DNA from: Aradus depressus | Lineage: Eukaryota > Arthropoda > Insecta > Hemiptera > Aradidae | Direction of reading: 5' to 3' | DNA length: 64,000 bases | Assembly: GCA_963662175.1 (NCBI GenBank) | Contig: OY759218.1 | Span: 13,358,480 to 13,422,479 of the forward strand | In this document: positions 1-12,600 of the stretch, one piece after another | How positions within the stretch are numbered: the first letter of the stretch is position 1 | Layout: every line of letters starts with the position of its first letter | The notes under the pieces: generated by a model | The model's database searches: none | Seen by the model: only the letters and a program-made list of their open reading frames with translations | Told to the model about the DNA's origin: nothing | Translations under genes and position numbers: made by a program

Positions 1-2396
1 TTCATGCAATACACACACAAATTTAGCAATACGGAGAAATATTTACATATAAGCTTAGAAGAGTAATGTTAATTTGATTTTGTCATATAAGAACAAAACT
101 CTGAATAGACATGGTTTTTGTTGAAAAAAAAAAATACAATAAAATAAATTAATAAAAAATAAAATAATAATAATAACAAAATAAGTTTTAAAAAAACTGT
201 ATGACTCTTCAGGTGAACATAGAAAAAAAATTGACAGAGTGGAAATGTTTACTTTTCAGTGATAGATAGTTCAGTTAATAATCCTACCAGAATGCGCTGT
301 TGGTTCAACATGTATATGTCCTCAAATGTGTAGGTTTTCTTCATTACTTTCATATTGTATTGAAAGGCATTAAAGAATTATGTCTAGGCCTAAATGATCT
401 GAATAACTTATATATTTTTATCACAATTATTTTTCCCTGGGTATAGATGAAAACAAGTTCCAGAGAAATAACTTCATTAATTTCCATGATGTCACCAGTA
501 AACAAAAATGAAACTCTCGATATAACAGTTTCTATTTATGATCTTGGATCTATCGAAGCCTAAAAAGAAATGTCGAACAACTTCTCTGAATTTCAAGTAA
601 CAGAAGTAACCCATCTTTTTAACTAATGTTTCATCAATTTGTTATAGTCGGCTTTCAAGGTACAATTCAGGCCCTCTACGAAATCAACAAAAATAAGCCT
701 AATACAATTTTTATAGCTTCAATCTATCAAATTCCTTTGTGAAGATTGTAATAATAACCTGGTTATATAAATAAATGAATCAAATACTCCTGGACCTAAA
801 ATAATAAATAAAATAGAAAAAAGTCACTAATTCTTTCCTGTTAAAACTCTAAATACCAGGTGTTAATACTTCTTTATTTAGAAACATTTGCTGATAATAT
901 ATAAATTGTTTTATCATTTCTAGAAATCTAGGTGTTTGTATATGTTAACTGCATGGCTAAAAAAAATATACATTTAACATCATCGCAATTTGGCTGTACT
1001 TCTGTCTTCAAAAACGTACCCAAATTAGCATACATATGTGCTCAATATATTGAATAAAATGTATGTTTTACAGAATTAACTTTTTTTTTTTATAACGAGA
1101 AATATATCTGTAGTTAAACGTATGAGCTATTAACAATCTCAATAAATAAATAAGAAAGATGATAAAAAAAATACTAATACAAAAAATAAAAATAAAGAAC
1201 AAAAATAGTAGTAAAAATATTTCAGTAGATCTGATTTCATTCGAAAATTGTAAGTATATATAACATTTTAAAGGTGTACCGACAAGTATTGGTTCATTTC
1301 CAGTTATTGCGCGCATCTATCTATAATCGATTTAAGGGAGTATCGTATTATATTGATATAAGTTGAGTTGTAGGTAGTGCTAAGGTCTTTGCTTGCTCAA
1401 AATGGTGAGTTTAGAGTAGAAATATGTCAAATCAGCACTGAAACGAAAGAAATATTTTTTTTTCCAAAAAGAGTGTTCACAAAAGAAAGTTTAGTCAGAT
1501 AGGAAATTAAATTATTAGCTATAATGTTTCTATGGACATCAATCGTACCGTTGATACCCGTTCGTTGATCTGATACCCGTTCGAAGTTCTCAAGCTTGGT
1601 AAACACTTAAGTGCCAATAGCTATTAAGATGCACGAAATTCGATGTTTCCATGCCAATGTAAAATATAATTAGCCCGTCTTTACTTTTCTATCATCGATA
1701 AAAGATGGTTGATAAACAATAGTTATTTGGCATCGATGATATTCTAGATTATTTCTATTTTGACACGACCATTCAAGGACTAATGCACTTATGGTGGAGG
1801 TAGGATATCCATGATTTGAGACCATTTGTAACTTAAATTGCGGACGAGATTCAAAGATACGGTTGTTATTATTAGTGACATACTTTTTGGTAGCTATCGT
1901 GGATCAATTCAGGGCTTCCTGTTTTTTTTTTTTCTCTGCATGAATAGCGATGTGTAAGGTATTAACTTTCAAATAATAAATATATCATACTCAATATACC
2001 ATTATTAAAGTTTGGCGGTAAATATGGTTATTTTTAAACCTAATTATAGCATATTTCAGGTTTTCTTACTGCATATAAAAATAAGTTTGAATAGCGTTCG
2101 AGTAATTACCAAGACAGAGAACTTCAAGGATATAGGATTGAGAAACGGTACACTTACAGACCCATGTTTAATAGGAAGTTCATCGTTTAAAATCCAATTT
2201 CCTATCAGAAGAGTTGAGTCTCAAAGAAAATTATGTTTAATCGTACTTTAAAAACTGCTTTGTAATGAATGAACAACATTCCACATTTGATGTATGAATG
2301 ATACTCCCTAAAATGACAATAGAAGGATGGGTGAGACACATGGAAAGGTACCTTACTTTTCCCAGTGTTGTTGTTGAGTATGTGTAAATGACTCAC
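1..2396. other. SNAP-25 intron 3 (partial); no gene seen
   Basis: AT-rich sequence with poly-A/T and short simple repeats. No further SNAP-25 exon and no transposon protein was recognised on either strand. Confidence 0.6.
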
Positions 2397-2445
2397 CTCC
2401 CTGATCGTCAAGTGCTACCAATGTTCTGATGCCTGCTTCCTTGCT
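2397..2445 (-). CDS. Snap25: SNAP-25 coding exon 3 (49 bp)
   Basis: Encodes residues 45-60, SKEAGIRTLVALDDQG, plus one base of the next codon; acceptor CCTATAG and donor GTGAGT. It continues the Qb-SNARE heptads directly from exon 2, which lies 10,763 bp away. Confidence 0.93.
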
Positions 2446-5400
2446 CTATAGGCAGCACGAAAAACAAACACCCACTTTTTAGTTAGTTTACCAAGAAATA
2501 CCATATAAACGATTATTATAAAATAAAACACATAAAAAAATATCTGACGTTAGAAGTTTTCTAAACTGAAATTCATAACAGAAAACATTTGAAAGATGAA
2601 AATATATATTAAAAGGTATAATTTTCATAAATATATTACAACGGAGTCAGGATGCCAGTTAGGAACATATTTTATAGAGCAAAATAAGGGAAAAAATATA
2701 TATATGAACTTGGGTGCGGAGTTTCCGATAATATATCCCGCTCCAAAACGTAACTTTCAGAAATAAAAGTTGTGGAGAATTTACTTGTTAAACAAAATTA
2801 GTATTTCGACAAGTATTTAGGTTAGATATTAACGGTTGGCATAACAACGATGTGAAAATGAGTACAGCAGTAGCCAATACCTCGGGTACCACTTAGCCTA
2901 TATTATCCAATACCTCGGGTACCATTGAACCTACGCATTTGAAAGAAATATATATATATATATATATATATTATAATTCAATCCTCTACAACTTTTATTC
3001 TGACAACATTTTGTTTAGAATGGATATTAATAAAGATATTTTTTAGCAAATGTTTCAAAAACGTATTTATTCCTCGAAACATTTTAAATAAGAGTTTCCG
3101 GATCTATCTCAGGTTTAAAAGAAAACTTCATTTTTTCCGTAATTTAATTCTCTACAATTTTTTTTTTATTTTATTCAATTTTCTCTAGGATGAATATTAA
3201 TAGATTTTTAAAAAATGTTTCCTGATAGTTTTTAGGACTATGCTAACTGGATTTTTTTCCCCTCCATTTTGTACTCCGAAATGTATACTCCTGAAGTTTG
3301 ACGCATTCTCGGTCATCCGATGTATATATTTTGAAAGAAGCAATTCGAATTTGAAAAAAAAAAGAAAAACCTATGAAAACAAAGGGATTTAAGAAATTTT
3401 AAAGAATTAAAGTTAAAAAATAAAAGATCCTTCTATTTATTCATATTTAGAATTCTTACACAAATGTTAACCACGAATTTCACGAAACGGAATTTCACAA
3501 AAATCATTATATTTTGTGGGTGTTTATTACGGAATCCACTTCGGTGGACTGCAGGCATTTTTTTTTCACCCAAGTAAAAATGTTATGATGTGAAAAATTC
3601 TGTATTAAAAAAATAAAATAAAATAAAAATAAACAAAATATATATAAAAAAAATATATATATATTAGGCGAAAAAGTACTTGATGTCGTGTTATGGACTT
3701 CAAATTTATGTACAGGCGTTTCGTGTTATGTGTAAGAATCTACTTTTAACAAATGAATACATAGAAAGAGCTAGAAAACTAAACTGCACGATTAACAGTA
3801 CCAACCAACAATAAAAAAACTAAATTCAACGAATAATTATAACGCAAGTGTTGGTGTAAAGTAAAAATTAATAAAATAAACATTCACAAGCGTTTCTCAT
3901 GCTTCAATAACGTAGAAACCTGCAAAAATGTACACCTCCTATTTTCACAGATATTAGTGATAATTTACATTCCAAAACATTCATACATTTTTCACAAAGC
4001 CATGTATACATAAGTATATGTACGACAGCCACTAAACATTTAAAGAAAAGACTAACATCTATTAATATAGTGTCAAAATTGTTTATTTATAAAAATACAG
4101 GGAAACCAAAAGTATGTAACTAACTTCAGGATAGTTATGTCAAAATAAGGAAAACAATGCAAGCAATAAACATCTGAAAACGCATCGTCTCAAAGTAACT
4201 GGAAAAACACTACGTTTTTTAATACATCTAGTATATTAGTTGGATCCAAAAATGTTAAAGAATAAATTTCCAACTAAAAATCTACTCTGACAAATGTTTA
4301 CGATTGACGGTGTTCAATATATTGAAGAAAACAGCAAGAGATAGTCAGCAGAATAAATACTCAAGTAAAACAAACTTATTTGTTGAAATATTCTATTCCA
4401 CAAAAAGTACTCGTTGAAGACCCCTAGGTGAATAATCCTGGGTAGGCAAAATTTAGGACTCCAGAGTAGAGTCAGGTTCATGTTCACCAGTGCGACGGAA
4501 GAGCGCTCTGGTTGTAATTAATATGACCTCGTAGTTAAAGCCCGTGCATGAGTCGCAATAACTAACTATTCCACAAAAAAATTATACATAAACTACCGAA
4601 TTCGGCATCACATCATCGTCAGATATAGTTGTAAACTATGACAAATTTGCAGAGTGCGAGGTCTTATAGGAAAAGATAGTTAAGGAATGGCTTGAAATTT
4701 GAACTAGGAAATCCCCATGGCTTTACTATAATTTATTTGTACTAAAATAATATTATTATTTTATTTTAGACAATATTTTAAAAAAGTTTGGTTTATTTAT
4801 TTATTACAAGCTTACAATATGTCCGCACTTCTTGTAATTTTTAATACTATTATAGTTTATTATTTATTAATTATTTTTTTCTTGAATACTCCTAGACTTA
4901 AAGGTTGGTTCGATTAGAGTTGAAAATGTATTTTTTTGGCTATCACTTTTCAACGAATCACTTCCGGATGGATGTTATTGAAGTTTTTTTTTTCTTATTT
5001 TGCTCTTACAGATATCACACTGAAGTTAGGTATACTCACTGGGTCACCCTAAATATTGGTACGAAAGAGCGAATTTTCGGTAAATTTCACGTCAACTCAA
5101 TTAACGAAAATTCTTCACATTTTCAATTCTCCATAAAAAAAAGAATCGAGGTCAATTTTAGTACTAAATGTTTTTTTGAATTGACGAGAAATTATCCATA
5201 TGTTTGTATTGAGAAAGCTTCTAAATTTTGAACGAAACGTCAAAAAATATTGTAAAACAATTAAAAAAAAAAAATGTTTGAATGATTTGAATAAACGTTG
5301 TACAAAAAGCAAAAAATAAAAGATAAATAAAATAAAAAAAACACTAGAAGAGTCTGTAATATAGAAAAAGAATCTACGATAGAGAAAAGAGATTGAGAGA

Positions 5401-8400
5401 GAGGCACACGAAAATGAATGTCTGAAAAATGCAATATAATTTGACAGTAAAAATGTTAGGACATCACTTAGAGTATAGCTGTTAGATGTTATTATATTCT
5501 AAAATGAACAGTATAATGTTTTTTTTTTTTTTTTTGGTGTTGTAAAATGTTCACAATAAAATTAAATGTACAAAAAAAATGAAATTGATTCTATAATCCA
5601 AATGATGTCAAAACGCCTCAAATCAATTTTAGGCAGTTTTTTTCTTTCTAAAGATCACTTAATTTTACCTCAATTGAAGATTACAAAATTTGAGGCTACT
5701 AAATTTCATAATTAAAATGAGATCGTGATTTTACAAAACGAAGACATTTTAAAAACGATTATGAAATATTGATTTGAGTAAACCAAAAAAAAAAATCCAA
5801 CTTGCTGTATCAACTTAATTTTGTTATATATTATTATTATATGAAAATATATAAATATATATATTCTTCATAATTCTTGCTGAAGATCTTTCTGAAATAT
5901 GACACAAACATTAGATTCAAATGTTAAATAAAAACTATAATATTTAAAAAAGAAAAAACAAATTCTATTAAATAAAACTTAAAATAATACTAATATAAAG
6001 ATTGAAAAAATATTTGAAAAATAAATGAACAAATATCATGAGAAAATTATGAGAACAGCATTGCAGATTTTTCACTTTGAAATGCAAATAATTAGAAAAA
6101 AAGGTTGTGATAACTACAGAAAAGAAAAATATGGTTATGGTAAATGAAAATGATCTTCCTGTTCAAAAATGTTTATTTTTTATTAACCGGTTTCGCATTT
6201 TGGTGAAGAAAAATAAGGAGGAATAGGGGGTGCATGCGCGGTAACTCCTCACACCAGTTTCCCAAGAACATCACTCCTTTCACGAATTGAAAATTCTTTT
6301 CTTAAACTCGAAAAATACGAATGAAATAAGTAAGAAAAATCTATACATAAAAAAATCCATACAATACATAAGCATTAATAAAGTTATTTATTTATATTAC
6401 AAATGATATTCATTGATGCGAATAAAAAGCATTTTCTCTAGGGGTCTGTTGGGGAACAGAATATTTTTTTCAAGTTTAATGTGCTTTAGAAGAACAATTT
6501 TTTGGGGGTTTGAAGGGATGTTCTTTCTAGGAACAATTTTTTTATCATTCAGAAATAAGCCGGAACCAAAAATTTCAAGTATCCGAGGTTAAATTTTCCG
6601 GTTCGCTTTAGCTTTAGAAATGTACAGAAGACGACAGCAATTTTTGAAAAGGAGGGTCATCTCAAACAACAAACGAAAAAAATTGGATTAATGATCCTGT
6701 CGAAATTCCCAGATCGAATTTTTTTTTTTTTTTGTTCTTGATGAAACCATTCTGTTTTTGTGAATTTTGCGTTCAACCCCTAATTGTATCTATTTTCCCT
6801 TTACTTTAAGCATTTAACATCAAGATAATTCTTTTCGACCATTTGTGTCAAAATAAATTGATTTAAAACATACACAAAAAAATGACAGGAAAAACAGATT
6901 ATTCACCAAATTATTTTTAGCAATCACTGATATTCTCTTCTCAAAATTTGAATAAATTACATAAAAACCAAAAAATCACAGGCAAACTAAAAAAAAAAAA
7001 TAAAAATAAAGAGAACTACGATACTAAGTGATGCATTTATTCCTACGCGAATGACATCACAATCGCTTCAACGTATTTTAAAAGTGGCCATAGCTTAACA
7101 TATTTAAGCAAATAATTTCAAGCATTTCTCAAAAAAAAAAAAAAAAAAAGCTACTGAGTTAAATGTTCCTAAACTGATCCAAGGCCACCTCAAATAGCTT
7201 CGAAAAAAAAAATATATATAATCAACGGATCCTCATCTGAAGTGAACCTCATCAATGTGAATGTTCACAAGCTCATAATCACGTAATAACCTTTCACAAA
7301 GGGTTTAAAGAGTCAACCGATTTTGGATCAATTTATGAAAGGGCATTAATATAAAGGGACAGGACATTAAGGCGCGGGGACATTTCGGCGCCGAGATGTT
7401 ATGTTTATATATTTTAAATTGTATATATTTATATAATAAAAAATTACAAGATAAACATATTAAATATTTTAGGGCAGCCTATGATACGGTGAAGAGGCCC
7501 AACTTTATACAGCAATGGAGGTACTGAGAGTGCCTAGTAAGCTGATCCGACTGGTACAGCTGACCATGCGGGATGTGGAAAGTCGCATCAGGGTCCAGTC
7601 AGATCTGACGGACACCCTGGTGATAGAGAATGATGTGAGGCAGGGTGATGCGCTGGCCTGTCTTCTCTTGGCCCACCCAGGAGAGCGTTTGGCGCATCCG
7701 ATACAACCAGGAGATGTACGCACTCTATACCGAGCCAAAGTTGTAGCACTGGATTAGAGTTGCCAGACTCCGTTGGGCTGGACATGTAGGACGGATGGAC
7801 GAAGACCAAGGAAACTCGTGAATGTGACAGCGGAGGGTGGGACTTCTTCTGATCTGCCAAGGAGAGACTCAGTGGCACTACTTCAGAATAGCCACGGGTC
7901 ATGACTACCTGTACTGGGCTAATCTATACTGGGATACACGATGTCGCATGGCACAAGTAGCCACTCACGTAGGCATAAGATTTTTAAAAAACGTTTATTT
8001 ACCTTCAATATTATGTATTGTTTACTAGTGTTTAATATGTATTTCTAGTGATAATTTGATGAAGGTGGTTAGATAAACAAACACTTTTTTGGCTTTATCT
8101 GTATTGGAGCCTTTGTTTCCCAAAATATAAAATATTTATTATATTTTCATTTTGATCTAGTTGGCTAGTGGACATTTGGGCATTATCACAACTTGCTTCC
8201 ATGTTTAAAACAACTACATCACTGTCACATTATCCAATATGATTCATGTTGTCGTCTATATTTTGTTAACAAAATTATTTGTGTAATGAGTGGCAACATG
8301 TGACCATTGTTAACCTCCAATTTGAAGTTATCAATGGTCACCTGTTGTAGTTTGATTACAAAAATAATTCTAGTAACAAATGAAGACAATATGAATTATT

Positions 8401-9588
8401 TTGGATAATGTGACCGTGATGTATGTGTAGTTATTCTAAATATGGAATCAAGTTTTGATGATTCCCGCATGTGGCGAAACGTCAACTATATCAAAATGAA
8501 AATATAATTAAAATGTATATTGGGAGACATAAAGTGTTTTTTCAACTAACCACCTCTACCTCTATCAAGTTAATTATAAAACATAATGGTGTATTGTAAA
8601 TTATTTGTTAATTTGTAATGTATTTATGTATACATTTTGATTTTTTTTAAAATTGTTCTTAACGTTTTGGCGCCGAAAAATCCACACCGAAATGTCATGG
8701 ATTCAAATATACACTTCTATAATAATTAATAGCAGGCGAAATAAAATACCAAATTATACTATCTTTTCTTCTTTAATTTTATTTAAAACAAAACATCATC
8801 TTAGGACACTTTAGTCGATGAAGGAAGTAAATAAATTAAATTAATCTCCGTTTATCCTTTGAAATATACAAGTTTAAAAAGCTATATAGGGAGTTTAACA
8901 AGCTATATCTATAGAGAATTAGCTTGAGTCAGGGAATAATTGTTGTAAAATTTCGCCAAGTAATGTTCGAGACAGAAATAAGTTATTGGGGTTTTTGAGT
9001 TGAGCCTCCCTCTCTTTCCCTTCAGTTGATTCCTCTAAAAATTAATAGATGACGTCCATATATTCGCGGCTTTTACTCCCCCTTAATTTCTATCATAATT
9101 TAAATATCTGCTCAAATATTTGTCATATATTAATTTATTTGTCATCATAATTGAAGTACATATTCATTTATTTGTCATAATATTTCAATGACCATCTATT
9201 TCTCATGTATTCATCTATTTGTCATCATAATGTAAATAACTTTTCATCTATTTGTCATAACTCGATTTCGAGGTGCTTGTAGACATTCTGTATGTCCGCT
9301 GTTTCATCAACTAAAATGTCTAATATTTATGTATTATATCCGAACAAATTGGTTAAGAAACCTTAATCAGTTCAAATAGTGAAGATTATATTTAACATGC
9401 CCAGCCATGTGAAGTAAAGGGGAAGTTAAGTATGTAATCGCGTCAGAAATTTCGAGTTTTCACCGGATTTCATATTTTCCGACTCTCTGTCCAGCCTGAC
9501 GTGAATGTATCGATTACATTTCATACGGGTGCACCAAAGCCCGCACGGACGTCACCTTTTGATCTTCAGCGAAATCGGCCAAAAGAAT

Positions 9589-9620
<32 letters not shown>

Positions 9621-12600
9621 AGTAAAAAAGGGGCATAGCAATGAAATAATTTTTTTTAAACACAATATTACTTTTAAATACATTTTTCGAGCCATGAAAA
9701 CTCCTCAATTTGATGTTTTGTTCAATGAGGCCCCAATGCGAGTAACAACAAATCAACTCGCAGAGGAACAACAAAATATATGTATACGAGTACAACTACA
9801 TTATACTATGTACATTACTTAATTTCTATATTTGTTCATTCTATTTTTTTTTATTTCATACATTTTTTGTTTATATAATATTAAATGAGGAAAAAAAAAA
9901 AATATGGGCAAATTAATTTAAAAAATAAATAAATAAAAAATCGCACAATATGTTCATCAAATACTGCAACGGAATTTCGAGTGAAAAACAAGAAATATAT
10001 TGTATTCACTCGTAGAGAATAGAAAATTCATTTATATGCGGTTAGAATGTCCATCGAGCAAAAATAACAACATATTGCCAACATGCAATTTCTGATATCG
10101 TTTGTGTGAATTCGAGTTGTAACATGATTCCTCTTGATCTCCATGCATCAACTTGACAATTAACATGATAAAAAATTGGAATTCTCTGCAGTAATATCGT
10201 TGAACTAATAGTATGAAATATGCTTAATGGGAGTACTAATAAAAAATACTCATAATATTGATTTTTGTAATAATTAAATGAGAAAAAAAAATAATAATAA
10301 AATAATGCTAGTCACTGTGATGCAAACCTCAAATTTTTCTAGCTGTAACCATTTGTGGGCAAGTAGGGTTAGAAGCAGTGCTACCAGCTACCAAAACAGT
10401 CTGTACTAAATACGTAAAAACATCACTAACTTCCTGGTAAGTGAAAGATGCATAGCATAAATTCTCTACAAAGTGCAACCCGATACTCTTATGAACGGAT
10501 TCCACGAACTTCGAATTTGGGTGTTTTAGGGTAGATAACATTATTTAGTACTCCCTTCAAGAAAGTCTAAAATAATACAATTCTAAAATTGTCTTAATGG
10601 CACTGTCTCACTATATGTGTGTCTAAAGCGTTAATAACTTACCAATCAATCTTTCTATTAAATAAATTTGCTACTAAAAACAATTATAATATGTAAAACA
10701 AATTTAACTAAAATAATTAGTAATGTTCCTCTAATTCGTACTTTAATATTGTCTGTCGAGGATTGGAAGGGTCGTGGTGAGCTAAGTGGGCGAACAAACG
10801 TGTGTGGGGTGGAGAAAAGCCGGAGAATGAACGGTAGGGGTGAGTAAAGTGAATCTCAATTCTAATATTTTATTACATGTAATTTTTTCTGACCACCATT
10901 ATTTTTCCTACTCATTAATAGTAATTCTGTTTTCAAAGTAACTTTGTTCAATACATTCATGTTTCATGTCAGTGGGCGCTAGGGTCTCTGCACTCATTTG
11001 CACCACTAACGGCAGCCATTTTGTAACTTCTTGAAAACGAAATTCTCACTCATATTAAAGGCTCCAATATTGTTCTGATGATACCCCACTTGTATTTTTA
11101 GAAGAATATTTTTTTTAGAGCATAGTAAATACTTAAAAAAATATATTGTGGATATATTTCCGGCGCTGGATTTTCATAAATGTGTATACATTTTCCGGGG
11201 TCGGGCAACCGCATTACATCCATACCATGATTAAAGTCTGTACAATGAATGGTTTAACTTATGGGAGAGTGGACAGACAGACACTGTAACGAAAACAATA
11301 CATAATACTTGATTTATTTGCGAAACCCTTAAAAAAGCAAATTAATATTTTCAGGCTAGGTAATACATAGCTAGGTTGGCCTGGTAGGAGGGGTGGGGAT
11401 CATCATGCCGCACCTTCCAATTGTGGACTGACAATACAAGATAGAAGAACTTTTTTATGCTATTAGTTCTAGCAAGTAGTAGAAACAAACAAGTGTTTTA
11501 ATAAAAATAAACTATTTTTTCAGTAAACAATAATAACAACGAATAAATAGCATTCTATATTTTTCCTTTATTTGAATTTATTTATTTAAGCACTGAATAC
11601 CAGGACTTATCTTTTCGATAACAAATATAAGTCATAAACACCATAAAACATTAGTCAACATTTTGAAAATCATCAACTTATTCTTGCTTTTTTAAAACTT
11701 TTATTCGTTAATAAAATACATTGTATTTTTAAAAAATTACAATTTTTATATTATTTTTATTTCCCACCTCCCTGTAATTTAAGTAAGAATTTGAAACAGA
11801 CAGAAAAAAAAAGAAATAGATCAGCAATGTTCCAAAATTATAAACATGCACAAGCAAAAGCAATATAGTGCACGGCACGAATTTGTATGTTTGCGAGGCT
11901 ATGTTGTGTTTGTGAACTCCCAACTGGGTCGGAAATGACAAGCTTTCTGCAACGCTTCCATCTCCAAAGATCAACTCTATTGCAAGAAATTAAAGAGTAA
12001 ATAACCGGTATTTTAAAGAATGGATTTGAACATTTCAAATGAAGAACCACCTAGCACTGAGCCATAGAGTGGCCAACCTTCAAGGTCACAGATTCGTGCC
12101 GGGCACTAGGCCCACTAGGTTTTAAAAAACATCACACGAAATATGCAACATTCAAACAATAGAAAAAAAAAAAAAAAAAATAGTGCATTCATTATTTTTG
12201 GGTACATTTAATAAATAACATAATTACATAATTAATACATCAACAAACATATTTGACATGCAATTTTCCATAATTGGAAAATTTTAATAAATGGAGAAAA
12301 AAAAGATGTACAAGAGATATTATCTACATATCAGAATACGTTCTTGTATTTCAGGAATTTAACTACACCAGCTGTAGTATACGGAAAGTTATGTAATCAG
12401 CCAAAAATGTGATGTAGAGGTTTCAACGGAATTTCATGTTTTCCAACCCATTGAATCCAAAAGTTAAAAAAAAATTATGTGCGTGGGCACGGTACTCCTG
12501 ACAGGATGAGTATATAGATATATAATTTTGAATGTGTATCCAAAAGCCCATGAAGACAGCACCTATTGATTTTCAGCCAAACCGGTTAATGGGGCGGAAG

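Larger units (their letters stand above)
7363..8696. mobile_element. TIR element of about 1.33 kb carrying a rearranged RTE fragment and a nested inverted repeat
   Basis: The ends form an imperfect inverted repeat of about 40 bp, both containing TTTCGGCGCC or its close relative and starting GACATT. No clear target duplication was found. Inside are a broken RTE reverse-transcriptase fragment (7480-7960) and a MITE-like inverted repeat (8050-8575). It could be a non-autonomous DNA transposon that captured or was invaded by a retroelement; the superfamily is not identified. Confidence 0.5.

Noticed and set aside
1068..1316. Hydrophobic minus-strand frame
   Set aside because: Composition follows poly-A/T tracts; no recognisable motif; lies within the SNAP-25 intron.
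2940..2975. Origin- or satellite-like TA tract
   Set aside because: Simple TA microsatellite; many similar ones exist in the window.
7588..7902. Minus-strand frame of 104 codons
   Set aside because: Antisense shadow of the RTE remnant.
10329..10541. Possible extra SNAP-25 exon on the minus strand
   Set aside because: The translation does not match any part of SNAP-25, and exons 2 and 3 already join in frame.
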